Program-made: the position numbers and the translations under genes
DNA from: Glandiceps talaboti
Taxonomy: Eukaryota > Hemichordata > Enteropneusta > Spengelidae
NCBI RefSeq assembly: GCF_964340395.1
Contig: NC_135557.1
Location: forward strand, 10,816,046 to 10,880,045
Direction of reading: 5' to 3'
Length of the DNA stretch: 64,000 nucleotides
The notes under the pieces: model-generated
Databases searched by the model: none
What the model saw: the letters and a program-made list of their open reading frames with translations, nothing else
What the model was told of the DNA's origin: nothing
Shown: positions 1-13,400 of the stretch, piece by piece
Layout: each line of letters opens with the position of its first letter
Position numbering within the stretch: position 1 is the stretch's first letter

Positions 1-55
1 CTTATATAATGGTTAACAAAAATCAACTAACGTAATAACTAGTATTTTCTCTTAC

Positions 56-103
56 TTGATCTGAAGAGGTTTTGCTTTCATCACTATTACTCATTGGCTT
101 ATC
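56..103 (-). CDS. Gene A 48-bp cytoplasmic exon, diverged copy A
   Basis: A 16-codon exon, [16 protein letters not shown], phase 0 to phase 0, with acceptor ttcttctctgtactttag and donor gtaag. Length, phase, first residue (Asp) and last residues (SDQ against LDQ) match copies B and C, so this is an older duplicate. The next exon must lie left of the window. Confidence 0.58.
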
Positions 104-891
104 CTAAAGTACAGAGAAGAAAGAAAACAAATGTAATTATTGTTTTTAGTAACTTTATGGTTAATGTCGGCAATTTATTTGGAAAAGTGTCTATAAACAA
201 CAACAATTATGTGATTTTTTGCATAGTATATATCTTCGCCGGTCTCTCACACTGGGGTCAATGCACAACTAAAATATTTGATAATTACATACAATTCGAC
301 GAATAAGTTCAGTTATATACAAATGACACAAACCCGTGACTTTCTACATCATAAATTACTTACCAATAATGGTGTGTTTTCTCCATTGTCTGATTTCCCT
401 CCTGTAATCTTTAAGGAGAATGAAGGAAATTATATAGTTTCCATAGTTGCAGTGAAAACATCCAAAATAACTCGCCAACTCACTCACTCACTCACTCACT
501 CACAAAAAATCGAGAAATATATCTAGTCAATCAATCAATCAATTAACCAAGAGTCGTTTTCCGGCTCCAAGATACATAACGTGAAATGACGTCACTTATG
601 TTGTTATATTTAGACTTGTTTTGTCTTTATTACGTTTAAAATAAAATGTCATCAGGAAGTGATGAAAAGACATGTTCAGGTCTTTGATCATGGGATATTT
701 ATAGAAGAAAGACTAAACGCCAGCAACGACATACAGTATTTTCCAGGTGAACCCAGGATACGATCAGATGAAAACCATCCCTCTGAGCGCGTACACAATT
801 GTACTGGCATTGTATGAAAAGACGCGCAATGCATCTTTAAACTGACAACAGATCCATTAATCAATGTATATTGCCACCAATACCTGTATAG

Positions 892-922
<31 letters not shown>

Positions 923-1838
923 TGGATGTATGTATGTATGTATGTATGTATGTATGTATGTATGCATGTATGTATGGATGGATGGATGGATGGATGGATG
1001 GATGTATGTATGTATGTATGTATGTATGTATGTATGTATGTATGTATGTATGTATGGATGGATGGATGGATGGATGGATGGCTGGCTGGCTGGATGGATG
1101 GATGGATGTATGATCTCTGAATATCTGTAAGTCTATATGTCAGTCATTCAGTCAGTCAGTCACTCATTCAGTCAGTCAGTCTGTGTCTATGCAAGAGTGT
1201 CTGTCTATCAAACTGTGCTATAGTCTTACAGACTGGTCTCGCTGGTGGTAGATGTTAATGGAAACACTATACATTCTATAAACATTTTACATATGAAAGT
1301 TTGCTGACATCCACAATTATGTGAATGACACACACTGCAATGCATAGGGAAATTTTAGAACATGAAGTGTCATTTTTCTTACTTGATCCAATGCACGTTT
1401 GTCTTCATTCTGATCACGTGTTTGTTCATCCTAAGACATGTGTAAAAAGAAAGAAAATCATGTTACATGTGCAATAAATCTCGTTAATACCTAAATCAAA
1501 CTAAATAATGTGAAAAAATGTAAAAAAATAAAATAAAAAAATTAGCTAGTATGCAATATTACATACCATGAAAGGAACATCCCTTTCTTCGTGTCTGTCT
1601 CTGGAGATCTAGGCAGTAAATAATAGAATTGACGAATTATTGAAATGCAATGAAGATGAAAGAAAATGTAAAACACTTTCAATTGTTGTATTATAATTAT
1701 CTTTATGTAATTACATTAGCTAAATTTGAAATTTACTTGTTTTTGTTTTTTATTGAAGTGGTGTGAATCCGTTTTTTAGTTAGGAAGTTTGTTTTATAAT
1801 ATATTGCGTAAGAATGGACGACCCAATTATATAAAGAA

Positions 1839-1929
<91 letters not shown>

Positions 1930-4900
1930 GTCAAATAATCAACCAATCAATAAAAATTATGCGATCGATAATAAATATATGTATCCTTCCACTAAACAGC
2001 TGTTATATATTCATCCATCCATATATCCATCCGTCCACTCATCCATCCATCAATTACGTGACATTAAGTGGTCAAGTGATATACCTATTTGATTTGTCAT
2101 ATTCAAAATTATTTTTTGCCAATATTATCAATTTTCTTTGTCGGAGATGACCTTCACTCATTAAGATCCACTTAATGTCACATATTCATTCACCCATCCA
2201 TCCACACATATATACATAAACACATACATACACACATACATACATACATACATACATGCATACATACATACATACATACATACATACATACATACATACA
2301 TACATACGTACGTACGTACATACATTTATTTATCTCTCCCACTACGAATTGATGTATTCGTAATCTGTTTACATATATGTCAGTCTGTCTCCATCATTGT
2401 ATGAAAGACACACATTGGAAGGCATAGGGAAATTATAGAACATGAAGTTGTATTTTCCTTACTAGATCCGATGCACGTTTGTCTTCATTCTGATCACATG
2501 TTTGTTCATCCTAAGACATGTGTAAAAAGAAAGACAACCATGTTACATGTACAATAAATCTTGTTAATACCTTAACATCAATTAAACAAAATGAAATGAG
2601 TATCTCTTTCTTCTTGTCTAACTTCGGAGACCTAGGCAGTAAATAATATGATTGGTGAATTATTGAAATGCAATAAAGATGACACAAAATGTTAAACACT
2701 CTTCATTATTATAATCATCTTTATGTAATTACATTAGCTAAATTTGAAATGTGTTTGTTTTTGTTTTTATTGCAGTGGTGTAAACCACCTTTCTAGTTAG
2801 GAAGTTTGTTTTATAATGTATTACATAAGGACGGATGAAGAGCAATTATATTAATATATATCAGATAATCAACTAGTAAATTATCCAAATCAATTAATCA
2901 TGCAATACTTTAACCAAACAAACAAGCAACTAATGAAACAATTAATTAATTAATTAATAGACAATCAATCAATCAATCGATCAAAATTACATGATCGATA
3001 AGCAATTATCTATATTTCCACTAAACTGTTGTTATATATTCATCCTTGCGTATATCCATCCATCCATCTATCCATCCATATATATCCATGTATATATGTA
3101 TATATACATACATATTATGTTTAAAAAACATAAAGAAATCCCCTTACTTTTGAAACAAAGTGCCCATCACCAAAAAAATAAATAAAGAAATACCAAAAAT
3201 ATGGGTAGGAGGTCGGGCCCGTTGAACAACTTTTTTATTTTTTCCCACCTTATTAAAAAAAGTCTTTAAAGTTTCGAACGAGATCCACAAGTAATTATAA
3301 CTGTTATTGTTTACATGTGTATGCATTTCTATTATTTACAATTAACACCAATTAAAGTAACGATTGAAAAGGGAGATCACGTCAATATGTAAGAAGGCAG
3401 GAATTGTAATGGAACTGAATTCACCTATTTTGCATGAAAATAGTGTTTTGTATGTTTAGGTTTGGATACGTATATGTGTGAAAATGTATTACAATTATAC
3501 TTACATTTCGAGGTTTGGTGTAATTCATTGGTTGGACATCATTATTATTCGTTCGTTGGACATTACTTGAAATGCATCTGGTAATCTTGAACATACATGA
3601 AAGTATAGACCATCCAATTATAATGTATGTCACGTGTAATATTATTAAGTATTGGTATAGATATATTTGGGAATAGTGATGAGTACAAAATGACTAGATA
3701 ACTAAAATATTTCATAGTAAAGCATTTAATGATAAAATATGAGACAGTAATCGAAACTAAATAAGTAATGTGTTATCATTTGAAGACAATTTATATTTAC
3801 TTATACTTGAATAGAAAAAAAAAAACATAGAAAAACTTCCGAAATTAGTGATTTTTCCCCATGCCTCTTTAGAAATCAATAAATGATGAGTTTCTATTGG
3901 ATATACACATGCTAAAGATCGATATAAATGAGTGAAATGTGAAGGTGACTAGGTTATTCGTTACATTCGATTCTCCACTACAAAGTTATTTTATAAGGCC
4001 AGTATAGCTGGTCACACTCGTTAGGCGTGAGAATTCAAATTCAAGTCACCTTCTTTGATCACTCAATTACTAAATATACATCCGTATCCAGCACTATACA
4101 CCAGAAGATCTTGAACCTACTTTTGGCACCTGCAAACGGTTTCATGAGTATTCCATAAAAGTTAGAAAATTGAACTAAACAAAAAATCTCAGTGGCCAAT
4201 GTTACTAATTTCCCAAAACCCGGTTTACCATTCCAGTATTTAACATGAACTGGTACTCACTGGGATAAATATTTACAGCAAAGTAGAGGCCAAGTTGCAA
4301 TAGTTTAATAATGGCAAGCCAAACAATATTCCTAAAACTCAGCATATTTAACAATTAAACCTGAAATGCTAAGTACTAAAGTACAGTTGTTCTTTATGTA
4401 TGGGAGAAAAGTACGGTATTTACCATTTTCTATTAAATTCTCTATTCCTTATTTTATTTGTAATGATATAGTTGCATATATGTAAGTATTTGAAATTTAT
4501 TAAGAAACACATTATTTTACTGAAAAACATCTCTGTTTTGTCATCAAACTGAACGTCTCGAATGTTCGTCGTATTTCAAATAAGGAAATACAAAACGAAT
4601 AAATGTTATCAAAAACCAAACATTGAGAAACTGGCGAGGTAATGGAAAGTTCACGGTATTGCTTTGTGCAATACTGTCTGCATGGGTTATCCCATCTTTT
4701 ATAATTCTCTGTAACGAAATATAAAAATAAACATTATCATTTAAAATGTATATGTACAAGATTAAATTGATACAATATAGTACTTTCAATTAATCTAATA
4801 ACAGCACTTATCCGTACGTACGTACGTACGTACGTCTGTATGTATGTATGTACGTACGTATGTACGTATGTATGTATGTATGTATGTATGTATGTATGTA

Positions 4901-6954
4901 TGAGTAATAATTAATGCCTCTGAATGGATAGGATTGTGAAGTCTCATTTCAAAAAAAATATATGAAAAGATATCTAGCGACATGACCATGCAAAGATAAC
5001 AACAGGTTTGGAACTTTGATAGGCAACTGGATACATGATTAAGCAAATGAACACGTGTCCCTAGTATGGATCAGCATGTAGATAAACATTATTAACAACT
5101 TTACAGTTGTGCTACAACACTGTTGTGCTATTTGTTTTCCCTCTTTTTTTTCGGAAATGGATACTGTGAAAGGGTGTGATCCTGCTATTGCAAAGACTTG
5201 CTCAAAAGTAGAAAAACATTAAGAAACAAAGAAAAAACACATGCCCATAATACACATGTTCTCCACACACACACACATACATACAAATAGATCATTGAGT
5301 GTATATTGTATGAGTAATCACATGAAAAAAAAAATCATTAGAAATTAAATTGAAGAGTCCAATTGTTAACCTTTGTTGATTAGATATGTACACACACTTT
5401 CAAGGTCATCGAACCCAAACCCGTACGCTCACTGTTCTGAAATCCGTACAATTTATGGAACACACAAGGTAACCACTCGTATTTTGTTACAAATACTAGT
5501 AATGAATACAAACTAAACTTTAAGTCTTCAAAATTCTGTCAAAACATGAACATGTAATGCGGAAGTCAATTTAGGAAAATATACCGATGCAAAATAACAA
5601 TGAACCTTTAGCCGATATCTACATCGGATTGTAATCAGATCGTGTGTGGTACAGTTAGTGTAGCGTGCACACAGTGGGTGGCTTACAGTGGGCGATACTA
5701 TTGTGAAATGTACGTACTGATTTTGAATTAGTAAATATAGTATCATTTGGGTTTAGATAATTTCGTCAGAATTTCCCTGTTTTGAAAGATGTCTCAGGTT
5801 TGTGGTCATACGCGATAACACCAACGTCGAACAGTGACCGCCGTTTTTGATGACGTTTAAACGTGATAGCATGACCTTTAACGTCCCATATCAGAAGCGA
5901 TATTTCGCTTTAAACGTCAACAAGAATGTTTGACCTGGGCAGAGGTATATGATTATGTAATATATTATTCCGAGGAATGTGTCTGTGCAATCAGATTAAG
6001 TTAATAATTTAATATATATAGTTCAGTTTACTAATTTAATTAATTATACATAAGCCCCAATATTCTGCTTGGCAGAAGCATGTAATTATTCGATTGGTAA
6101 ATAACGTCACACTACTAGCAAAAATAATTCAGGAAACGACACCTCCTTGTTCATATCGAATTCATTTTTATGTTTCTGAGGCTGATGTTTCTAATTCTGT
6201 ATTTTCCCATAAGGGCCTGTCTAATCGGAATAAAAAAAAACATTTGCATTTGTATTCATGGGTTTAAGCGGGTAACTAATAAATGAATATTCAAAACTAC
6301 CTAGCTTGTAATTACTATTATTGGCTATGGCTATGGTACTAGCATGTGATGTCATATGAAACCAGTACTCGTTTCAAAGCATACACAGTATTTCTTTTAC
6401 AATATTATGCAACCTACTTCATCAAATCCAGAATCTATTTCACTTCCTGATGGGATCATTTGTGACGTTTCTTCACCCTTTTGGATGAAAAAGAATGAAT
6501 AATATGTCATTACAACATTTTTCAAGATGTTTTACTATAGAAAATTGTTGAGAATATTTTAATTTACATGAATGTGTTCTTTGAATAGAAAATATTTTAT
6601 TATATAACCTGGACGTTCTACTACACGACAGACTGTGTCTATATCACTGGGTTTGCTATGCCTGGATTATAAATCCAAACATTCAAAATCATCATTATTT
6701 TCAGGGATAACGTTAATGATGCAGGAGAAGTGTGATCTATTATTCGTCACTATTATTCATTATTTACTGAGAATATACTCATTACAGAAAGCTTTGGCGC
6801 TACTCGTAAAGACAGGGATCTTCAGGTTGCTCGCATTTTATCAAATGTTGAACAATGTTGGGCAGTACGTACTATCTAATAATCCATTTATGCACAGTTG
6901 GTTGTGGCTTTACGTCTTCACTTATATAACCACTCCTGTGTATATGTATGTATG

Positions 6955-6988
<34 letters not shown>

Positions 6989-8110
6989 TGTATGTATGAT
7001 ATGATATGATATGATATGATATGTGTTTTATTGTCATATATATACTGATACATATATAATAAAATAAGCATTGATTTTGCGTGTAATGAAAAATTTACAA
7101 AAACAATATTCTTTAGAGGACTCCTAACACGAGATTGATGCGTCAACAGAGAACTTAAATTGATTCATTAAGAGTGCGGACTGCAGTTTGATAAAAGCTA
7201 AACAATGTGCGAATAGAACCTGATTTGATCGAACGGTACTGCTCGCTTGAGCGCATAAGTTGGAATAAATTATGTGCTGGATGGAAATCGTCTTTTACAA
7301 TTAACTGAGCTCTTTTCTTTACTTGAGCGTTGTACAACTCATTAAGAGAAGGAAGTTGGCACCCAATGATCATACTGCCAGTGTTAACGATTCGATTGAG
7401 GCATTTCCGGTCATCATCTGTGGCATTGCCCCACAAAACGATGATTGACAGTGTCAGGACACTCTCAGTCACTGCTTGGTAGAACTTGATCAACTGTCCC
7501 TGGCTGACATGGAAACTCCTCAATCGTCTTAAGAAGAACAATCTTTTCTGTGCTTTCTTCACAATATGATCAGTATTGATTTCCCATTTCAGATCAGCTG
7601 AGAGGTAAACACAGATAAACTTAAAATACTGCACTATTTCAACCTCTGAATTGTTGATGACTAGAGGAACAATATCAGATGGATTCCTTCGAAAGTCCAC
7701 AATAACCTCTTGTTGACATTCAGTTCAAGATTGTTTTCAGAGCACCATGTTAAGATAGAGTCCATTTCATTACGATATGATGTTTCATCGCTTTTGATTA
7801 ATCCGCCCACGGTGGTGTCATCAGCAAATTTGGTGATAAAATTATTATCAGACACAGTAACACAAACGTGGGTAAATAATGAGTATAACATCGGCGACAA
7901 ATTACAACCTTGAGGTGTACCAGTATTAAGAACAAGAGATTTCGAATTTAATTCCAATTTTAACAACTTGTGATGGATCTAATAAAAAATATAACGCCCA
8001 TTTACAGTTACTAGCAGTAAGTCCCAGCGATATTAGTTTGTCATATAATCTAAAGGGTGAAATTCTATTGAAAGCTGAGCTGTATGTATGTATGTATGTA
8101 TGAATGTATG

Positions 8111-8144
<34 letters not shown>

Positions 8145-8196
8145 TGTATGTGTGTATGTGTGTATGTATGTATGTATGTATGTATGTATACGTGTG

Positions 8197-8281
<85 letters not shown>

Positions 8282-9302
8282 ATGTATGGTTGGTTGGATG
8301 GATGGATGGATGGCTGCATATATAGATTTATGCATAAAGGTATGTATGTATGTATGTATGTATGTATGTATGTATGTATGTATGTATGTATGCATGCATG
8401 TATGTATGTATGCACGTATGTATGTATGTATGTATGTATGAGTGTTAGTACACGCGTGTCTCGATCATTTTTATTTGCATGTGTTGGACAATCCAGGTTA
8501 GACTTACCTCATTTGATAATTCCCTTTCTTCCTCTGTTTTTGTCGTTAACAGTGATTCCGTCTGTCAAAATGATATTTACTATATCTTAACTTGAAAGGC
8601 ATTGTTGTCAGAACAAACTAACATGTTCACGTTGCTTAAAAGGTAACTCACAAATAACGTTAGCATGTTTTTACCAAGCTAGCTTATTTCAAGCCAATTG
8701 AGCTTTACAGTTTACAGTGTATTATGTCTTATCTCCTAAATCCACGTTAAAAAACTGGTGTATAATGATATATTTATACAGTTATGAGCCTATGTAAAAA
8801 CAAATATATACATATAAACCTAATACTCACATGATTAAAGTATAATCCTACTTCAGGGACGCTGGATGCACTCTATTATTATAGAAATGTGTAATCCTGT
8901 CACAAGGATATTCATTTTTTTAAGGACACTGACATCATTTCGGTGTTGTGCAGTATGGTTTACATTCGTGTAAGTATTTGTTTGTTGAAAAATTTAGTAC
9001 TAAATACAGAATACTAACATTAATTTTGCACAATCTTTTTTATATTAAAACAAATTCACGAATATTTAATATATAGAGTGATGGTCTTACAAATACAAAG
9101 GCTGGGTGATAACATGTCTCTTGTCATAAATCTTTCCTGCGAATTGTTATTCTGCGAAGAAGAATTTGATGTGTAATTTGGACTTAGAAAGCTATGTTAA
9201 TATATGAAGTACATCCAATAGAAACTTATCGACATATTGAAAACTATGGAAGCGTTATACAATTCTTCTTTAGTTTTCTGTATGTGGATATGCATTATGT
9301 AT

Positions 9303-9369
<67 letters not shown>

Positions 9370-10442
9370 TTCATTCATTCATTTATTTATTTATTTATTT
9401 ATTTATTCATTCATTCATTTATTTGAGTTAAGTCTACTTATGGGCGACGTCAAAGCCTTTGTGTAGGATAAAGTTCCTAGCAATTTATTGTTGCAGGCTC
9501 ATCATCCCTCCACCCACAAGTACAAGTAAAATTGGCTAAAATAGATAGTATCCCGATTTCATGCATACAAAAATTACACATTTTTAGCATTTTGTTGTGA
9601 AAAATCTGACTACATCAGAAAGTTTCTGTGTAAAACTGAAAATGAAAATTTAATGTAAACTTCAAGGACTAGTGTAAACCAGCAGTAAGTCTAAACAAAA
9701 AAATGCTTGGTTCCGGTTACCCGAACCGACTTTTACAAGTTCAAGGAAAAAATAATAAATTCGCCAAAATTGTGAAATCTCGCGAGAAATAGTGGATGCT
9801 GAAATTAACATCAATTGTAAAAGACAATATAAAACTATTCTTCCAAGATGTAGTGGCTGTACATCTGTTAGGAAGAAAGAAACAACACAGAGACCATTTT
9901 GAAAACAATGGAAACCTGAACGAGACACTCACATAGAACAATTAAAATAACATAAAAAATAAAACAATAAACCTACCCCACCTATTCTAAAATTCAGTGT
10001 AATCGGAACCACACAATTTTTTTATTAGGCCTTACTAATATTCTAGTCTTTAGGATGAATTTCTTCCACAAATGTATGAATTAAGATTGTACAATAATCT
10101 GTTTAATCTCTAAAAAGAGAGTATTGTTGATAAACCGGAAATTGGTTTTACCAGATGATTATATTATTTGGTTGACACGTACCCCTACACCACAAAAAGA
10201 CCGATTACATATTTTGTCTGACTCATGTGTTTTAATGTACAATATGAATATATATATATATATACTCACTCGGTGAGTATCAATCTGCTAAGACAGTGCT
10301 CTATACCGCAGTGGCAGAGCGTAATAGATTTGGTAGTACTGGAACTCTTTCTTGGTTGTAACTCGGAGTTTCACGCATGGTGCGATCATCACCATGCGTG
10401 AAACTCCGAGTTACAACCAAGAAAGAGTTCCAGTACTACCAA

Positions 10443-10493
<51 letters not shown>

Positions 10494-13400
10494 CAGAGTC
10501 ATATGGGCTACCGATACCATAATGTCAGGACTGGTGTTCTTATTATATATAATGAAATAATGGAATAACGACAATGCCCTCTAATTATAATTGGTTTGCG
10601 ACTATAAATGTAGAGAAAACGTACTTACCCTTGTATGTATTCTCCAAATGATGATTATAGCAATAACCACGATAACTACAAAAGCAATAACTCCTCCGAT
10701 AATTGCTACAGTATTCGATTTGTTGTCTGATACCGCTTCTTCTTCTAAAATGAAAAAAATAAACATACAGTGATTGTTAAATGAGCATTATTGTATTGTA
10801 CAAGATGGTACAATGAGTTTTTTTAAAAGCTCCGTTGGAAAGGTAACTTGTTCACTTCTACGGGTTTCTGGGTTTGCACTCCCCCCCCCCCCCCATCGCT
10901 AGGAAATTTGTAGATGACTAATTTTTATTCATCCATTTTTTTGTGATAGGGGTGCTGTTGTATGTTTTGCTTACTGTTTGGTTTGTGGGTTTCTTTTTAC
11001 TTGTTTGTGCTTACGCTATACAGAAGAATACCAATAGTAATATAATCTATTACAGTGTATTTTATTTTCCTTTCTAACGTTTAATGTCAGAGGGCTCAGA
11101 GACTTTAAAAAAAGAAAAAAAATAGTTTCAATTGGTTGAAATAAAAACACATCGATGTTAATTTGCTCCAAGACACTCATAGTACTGAATATGATGAAAA
11201 ATGTTGGTCACTACAGTTCAAAGGTCAATGATTTTATGCACATGGAATTACTTTCAGTAGGGGTGTGATGTCATTAGAGATGAGTTTGGTAGGTTTCTGT
11301 TAATTTTACTAGTCATGGAAATAGAGCATTAACAAATTGTGAGAATGATCCAGGGGAAGTTCGGCAGAAATTAGACAATTTTATTCAAATTTATACTCGC
11401 AAAGTATTGTTGAGGTAGGAAATTTGTATTGATTTCCTGGACAATATAAATACTCCAGTCTTGTGTGATGGGAAGATTGTACTGGGTGAAACTTTCAATG
11501 TATTGAGTTCTATGAAGGACAATAAGAGTCCAGGCATTGGTGGTCTTACTGTGGAGTTCTATAAGGCATTCTGGCATAGTAATGATAATATACTAGTTGA
11601 AGCATTACATTCTGACTATGAACAAAGTGGGTTCTCCACATCACAAAAAACAAGGGATCGTTACACTGATAGTTAAGCGTGATAGAGATCGTTTTCTCCT
11701 AAAGAAATGGAGACCAATATCTCTTATGAATGTCGACATGAAGATAGCTTCCATGTGTCTTGCAAAACGTATAGAAAAGACTTTGCTAATCCTGATTGGT
11801 TCATCCCAAGCGGCCTTTGTTAATGGTCGTAACATTAATGACTATGTGAGGTTTATTGATGAACTTTATTCTTACACAGCAGAATTTGATGTTCCTGCTA
11901 TACTCCTAGCAATGTATTTTGAGAAAGCCTTTGATACAGTTAGCTGGGAATTCCTATTCAAGTTTAAATTTTGTGAGTCTTTTCAAAATGGATTAAGGCT
12001 CTGTATAACAACATAGAAAGCTGTGTTATGGATAATGGCTACAGCACAGGATAATTCAAATTACAAAAGGGTGTTAGACAAGGTAATCCCTAGTCGCCAT
12101 TGTTGTTTATTTTGGTGCTTGAAACCCTCGTTGTCTATAAGAGGAAACACAAACATCAACGGAATCAAGATCTCAGGAACTGTAATCAAAGAGTCTGTAT
12201 GTGCAGATAACATGACTTTTTTGACAGTATCAATTCAGTTCAACTTCTTTTTAAGCTGCTCTAGAATTTATATCTCAACTCAGGGCTAAAATCAATGTTG
12301 ACAAGACAGAGGCTGTATGGATTGGAAAATGGAGGTTTAAACAGGATAACCTATTAAGGGTTAAATGGCCTACGTCTTATATTAAGATTATAAGAATTTA
12401 TTTTCCATACAACAGACAGGATGCCATAAAGAAAGATGTCTCTAAAGCAATGGATAATATAAACAAATTCTGATCTCTTGGAAGAGTAGAAACTTGAACC
12501 TATTGGATAAAGTTCAAATTATTAAAACTCTAGCTATTTAGCAATTCTCATATCTTCTACAAAACATTGTAATCCGTAAAGTTATTATTCTGGAGGTTCA
12601 CCGAAATATTTACAATTTTCTTTGGAATGGTAGAGACAAAGTGGCAAGAAGAACTATGATAGGAGGTGTGGACCAAGGAGGGTTACAAATGCCCAACGTA
12701 TCTCTTATAAAAGAAGGAAACAAGATTTCTCTGGTTAAACACCTATTGGATTCAGCTGCCACCAGTTTGTGGAAATATTTTGTGGATAGTAAATTACAAA
12801 AAGTTTGAGGTAGTAATTTATTCAAATGTAATTTTAGAGCATAATGTCTACCTGTCAAGTTCACTGATTTTATGACAGAATGTTTTGTTATATGGTCTGA
12901 GTTTACAAAGGAACAGCATAAAAAAAGGGATCAACCTCTAAACCAAATTCACACGTCAATTACAAGAATGACAGTTGATTGTAAAAGTAGAGAATTCACG
13001 TTTAAGCTTTTGCATAACATCTTATATACAAATGAACAACTTCATAAGTTTAATCCACAACAGTTTCCTTCTGCTATTTGCATTTTTTGTACAACTGCCA
13101 TAGAAACTCATGAGCATCTATTCTATCAATGTAGTTACTCTGACGCCCGTTGGAATGACGTCTTAGTCTTTGTGAAGGAGCCAATCAATTTACAGTACTA
13201 TCCACATAAAATGTTTAAATTTATTTTCAGATCCGGAAGAATCGGTTGCAATGAATTGTACTTGTCTTTTTGTTGGAAGACACATTTATTATAATAAGAT
13301 GACGGAAAAAATGTTTTGATAGTTTTCTTCCATTTCTAAAGAAGATATATCAATGTAAGTAGTGGATAGCGGTACAAAAAAGCAAATAAACAATTTATTT

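Larger units (their letters stand above)
1321..3085. repeat. Direct duplication of about 0.75 kb carrying a gene A exon
   Basis: The unit at about 1321-2060 recurs at about 2391-3085 in the same orientation. Matching landmarks in order are GCATAGGGAAATT, the 48-bp exon with both splice sites, CTAGGCAGTAAATAAT, GTTAGGAAGTTTGTTTTATAAT, and TTATATATTCATCC with CATCCATC tetramers. The copies differ by small indels and by expansions of AT and CATA microsatellites between them. The duplication produced two adjacent copies of one coding exon. Confidence 0.88.
3586..6944. other. Gene A intronic stretch, mostly featureless
   Basis: Apart from the candidate exon at 4655-4708 and the CGTA/TATG array at 4812-4900, I see no supportable feature. 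Small open frames here lack splice context or protein-like composition. Confidence 0.4.

Noticed and set aside
864-1130. Open frames rich in MYVC and GWMD
   Set aside because: They are translations of TATG and GATG tetramers with no start context, domain or splice signal.
893-2325. CRISPR-like regular repeats
   Set aside because: The arrays are uninterrupted tetramers without unique spacers, in eukaryotic DNA.
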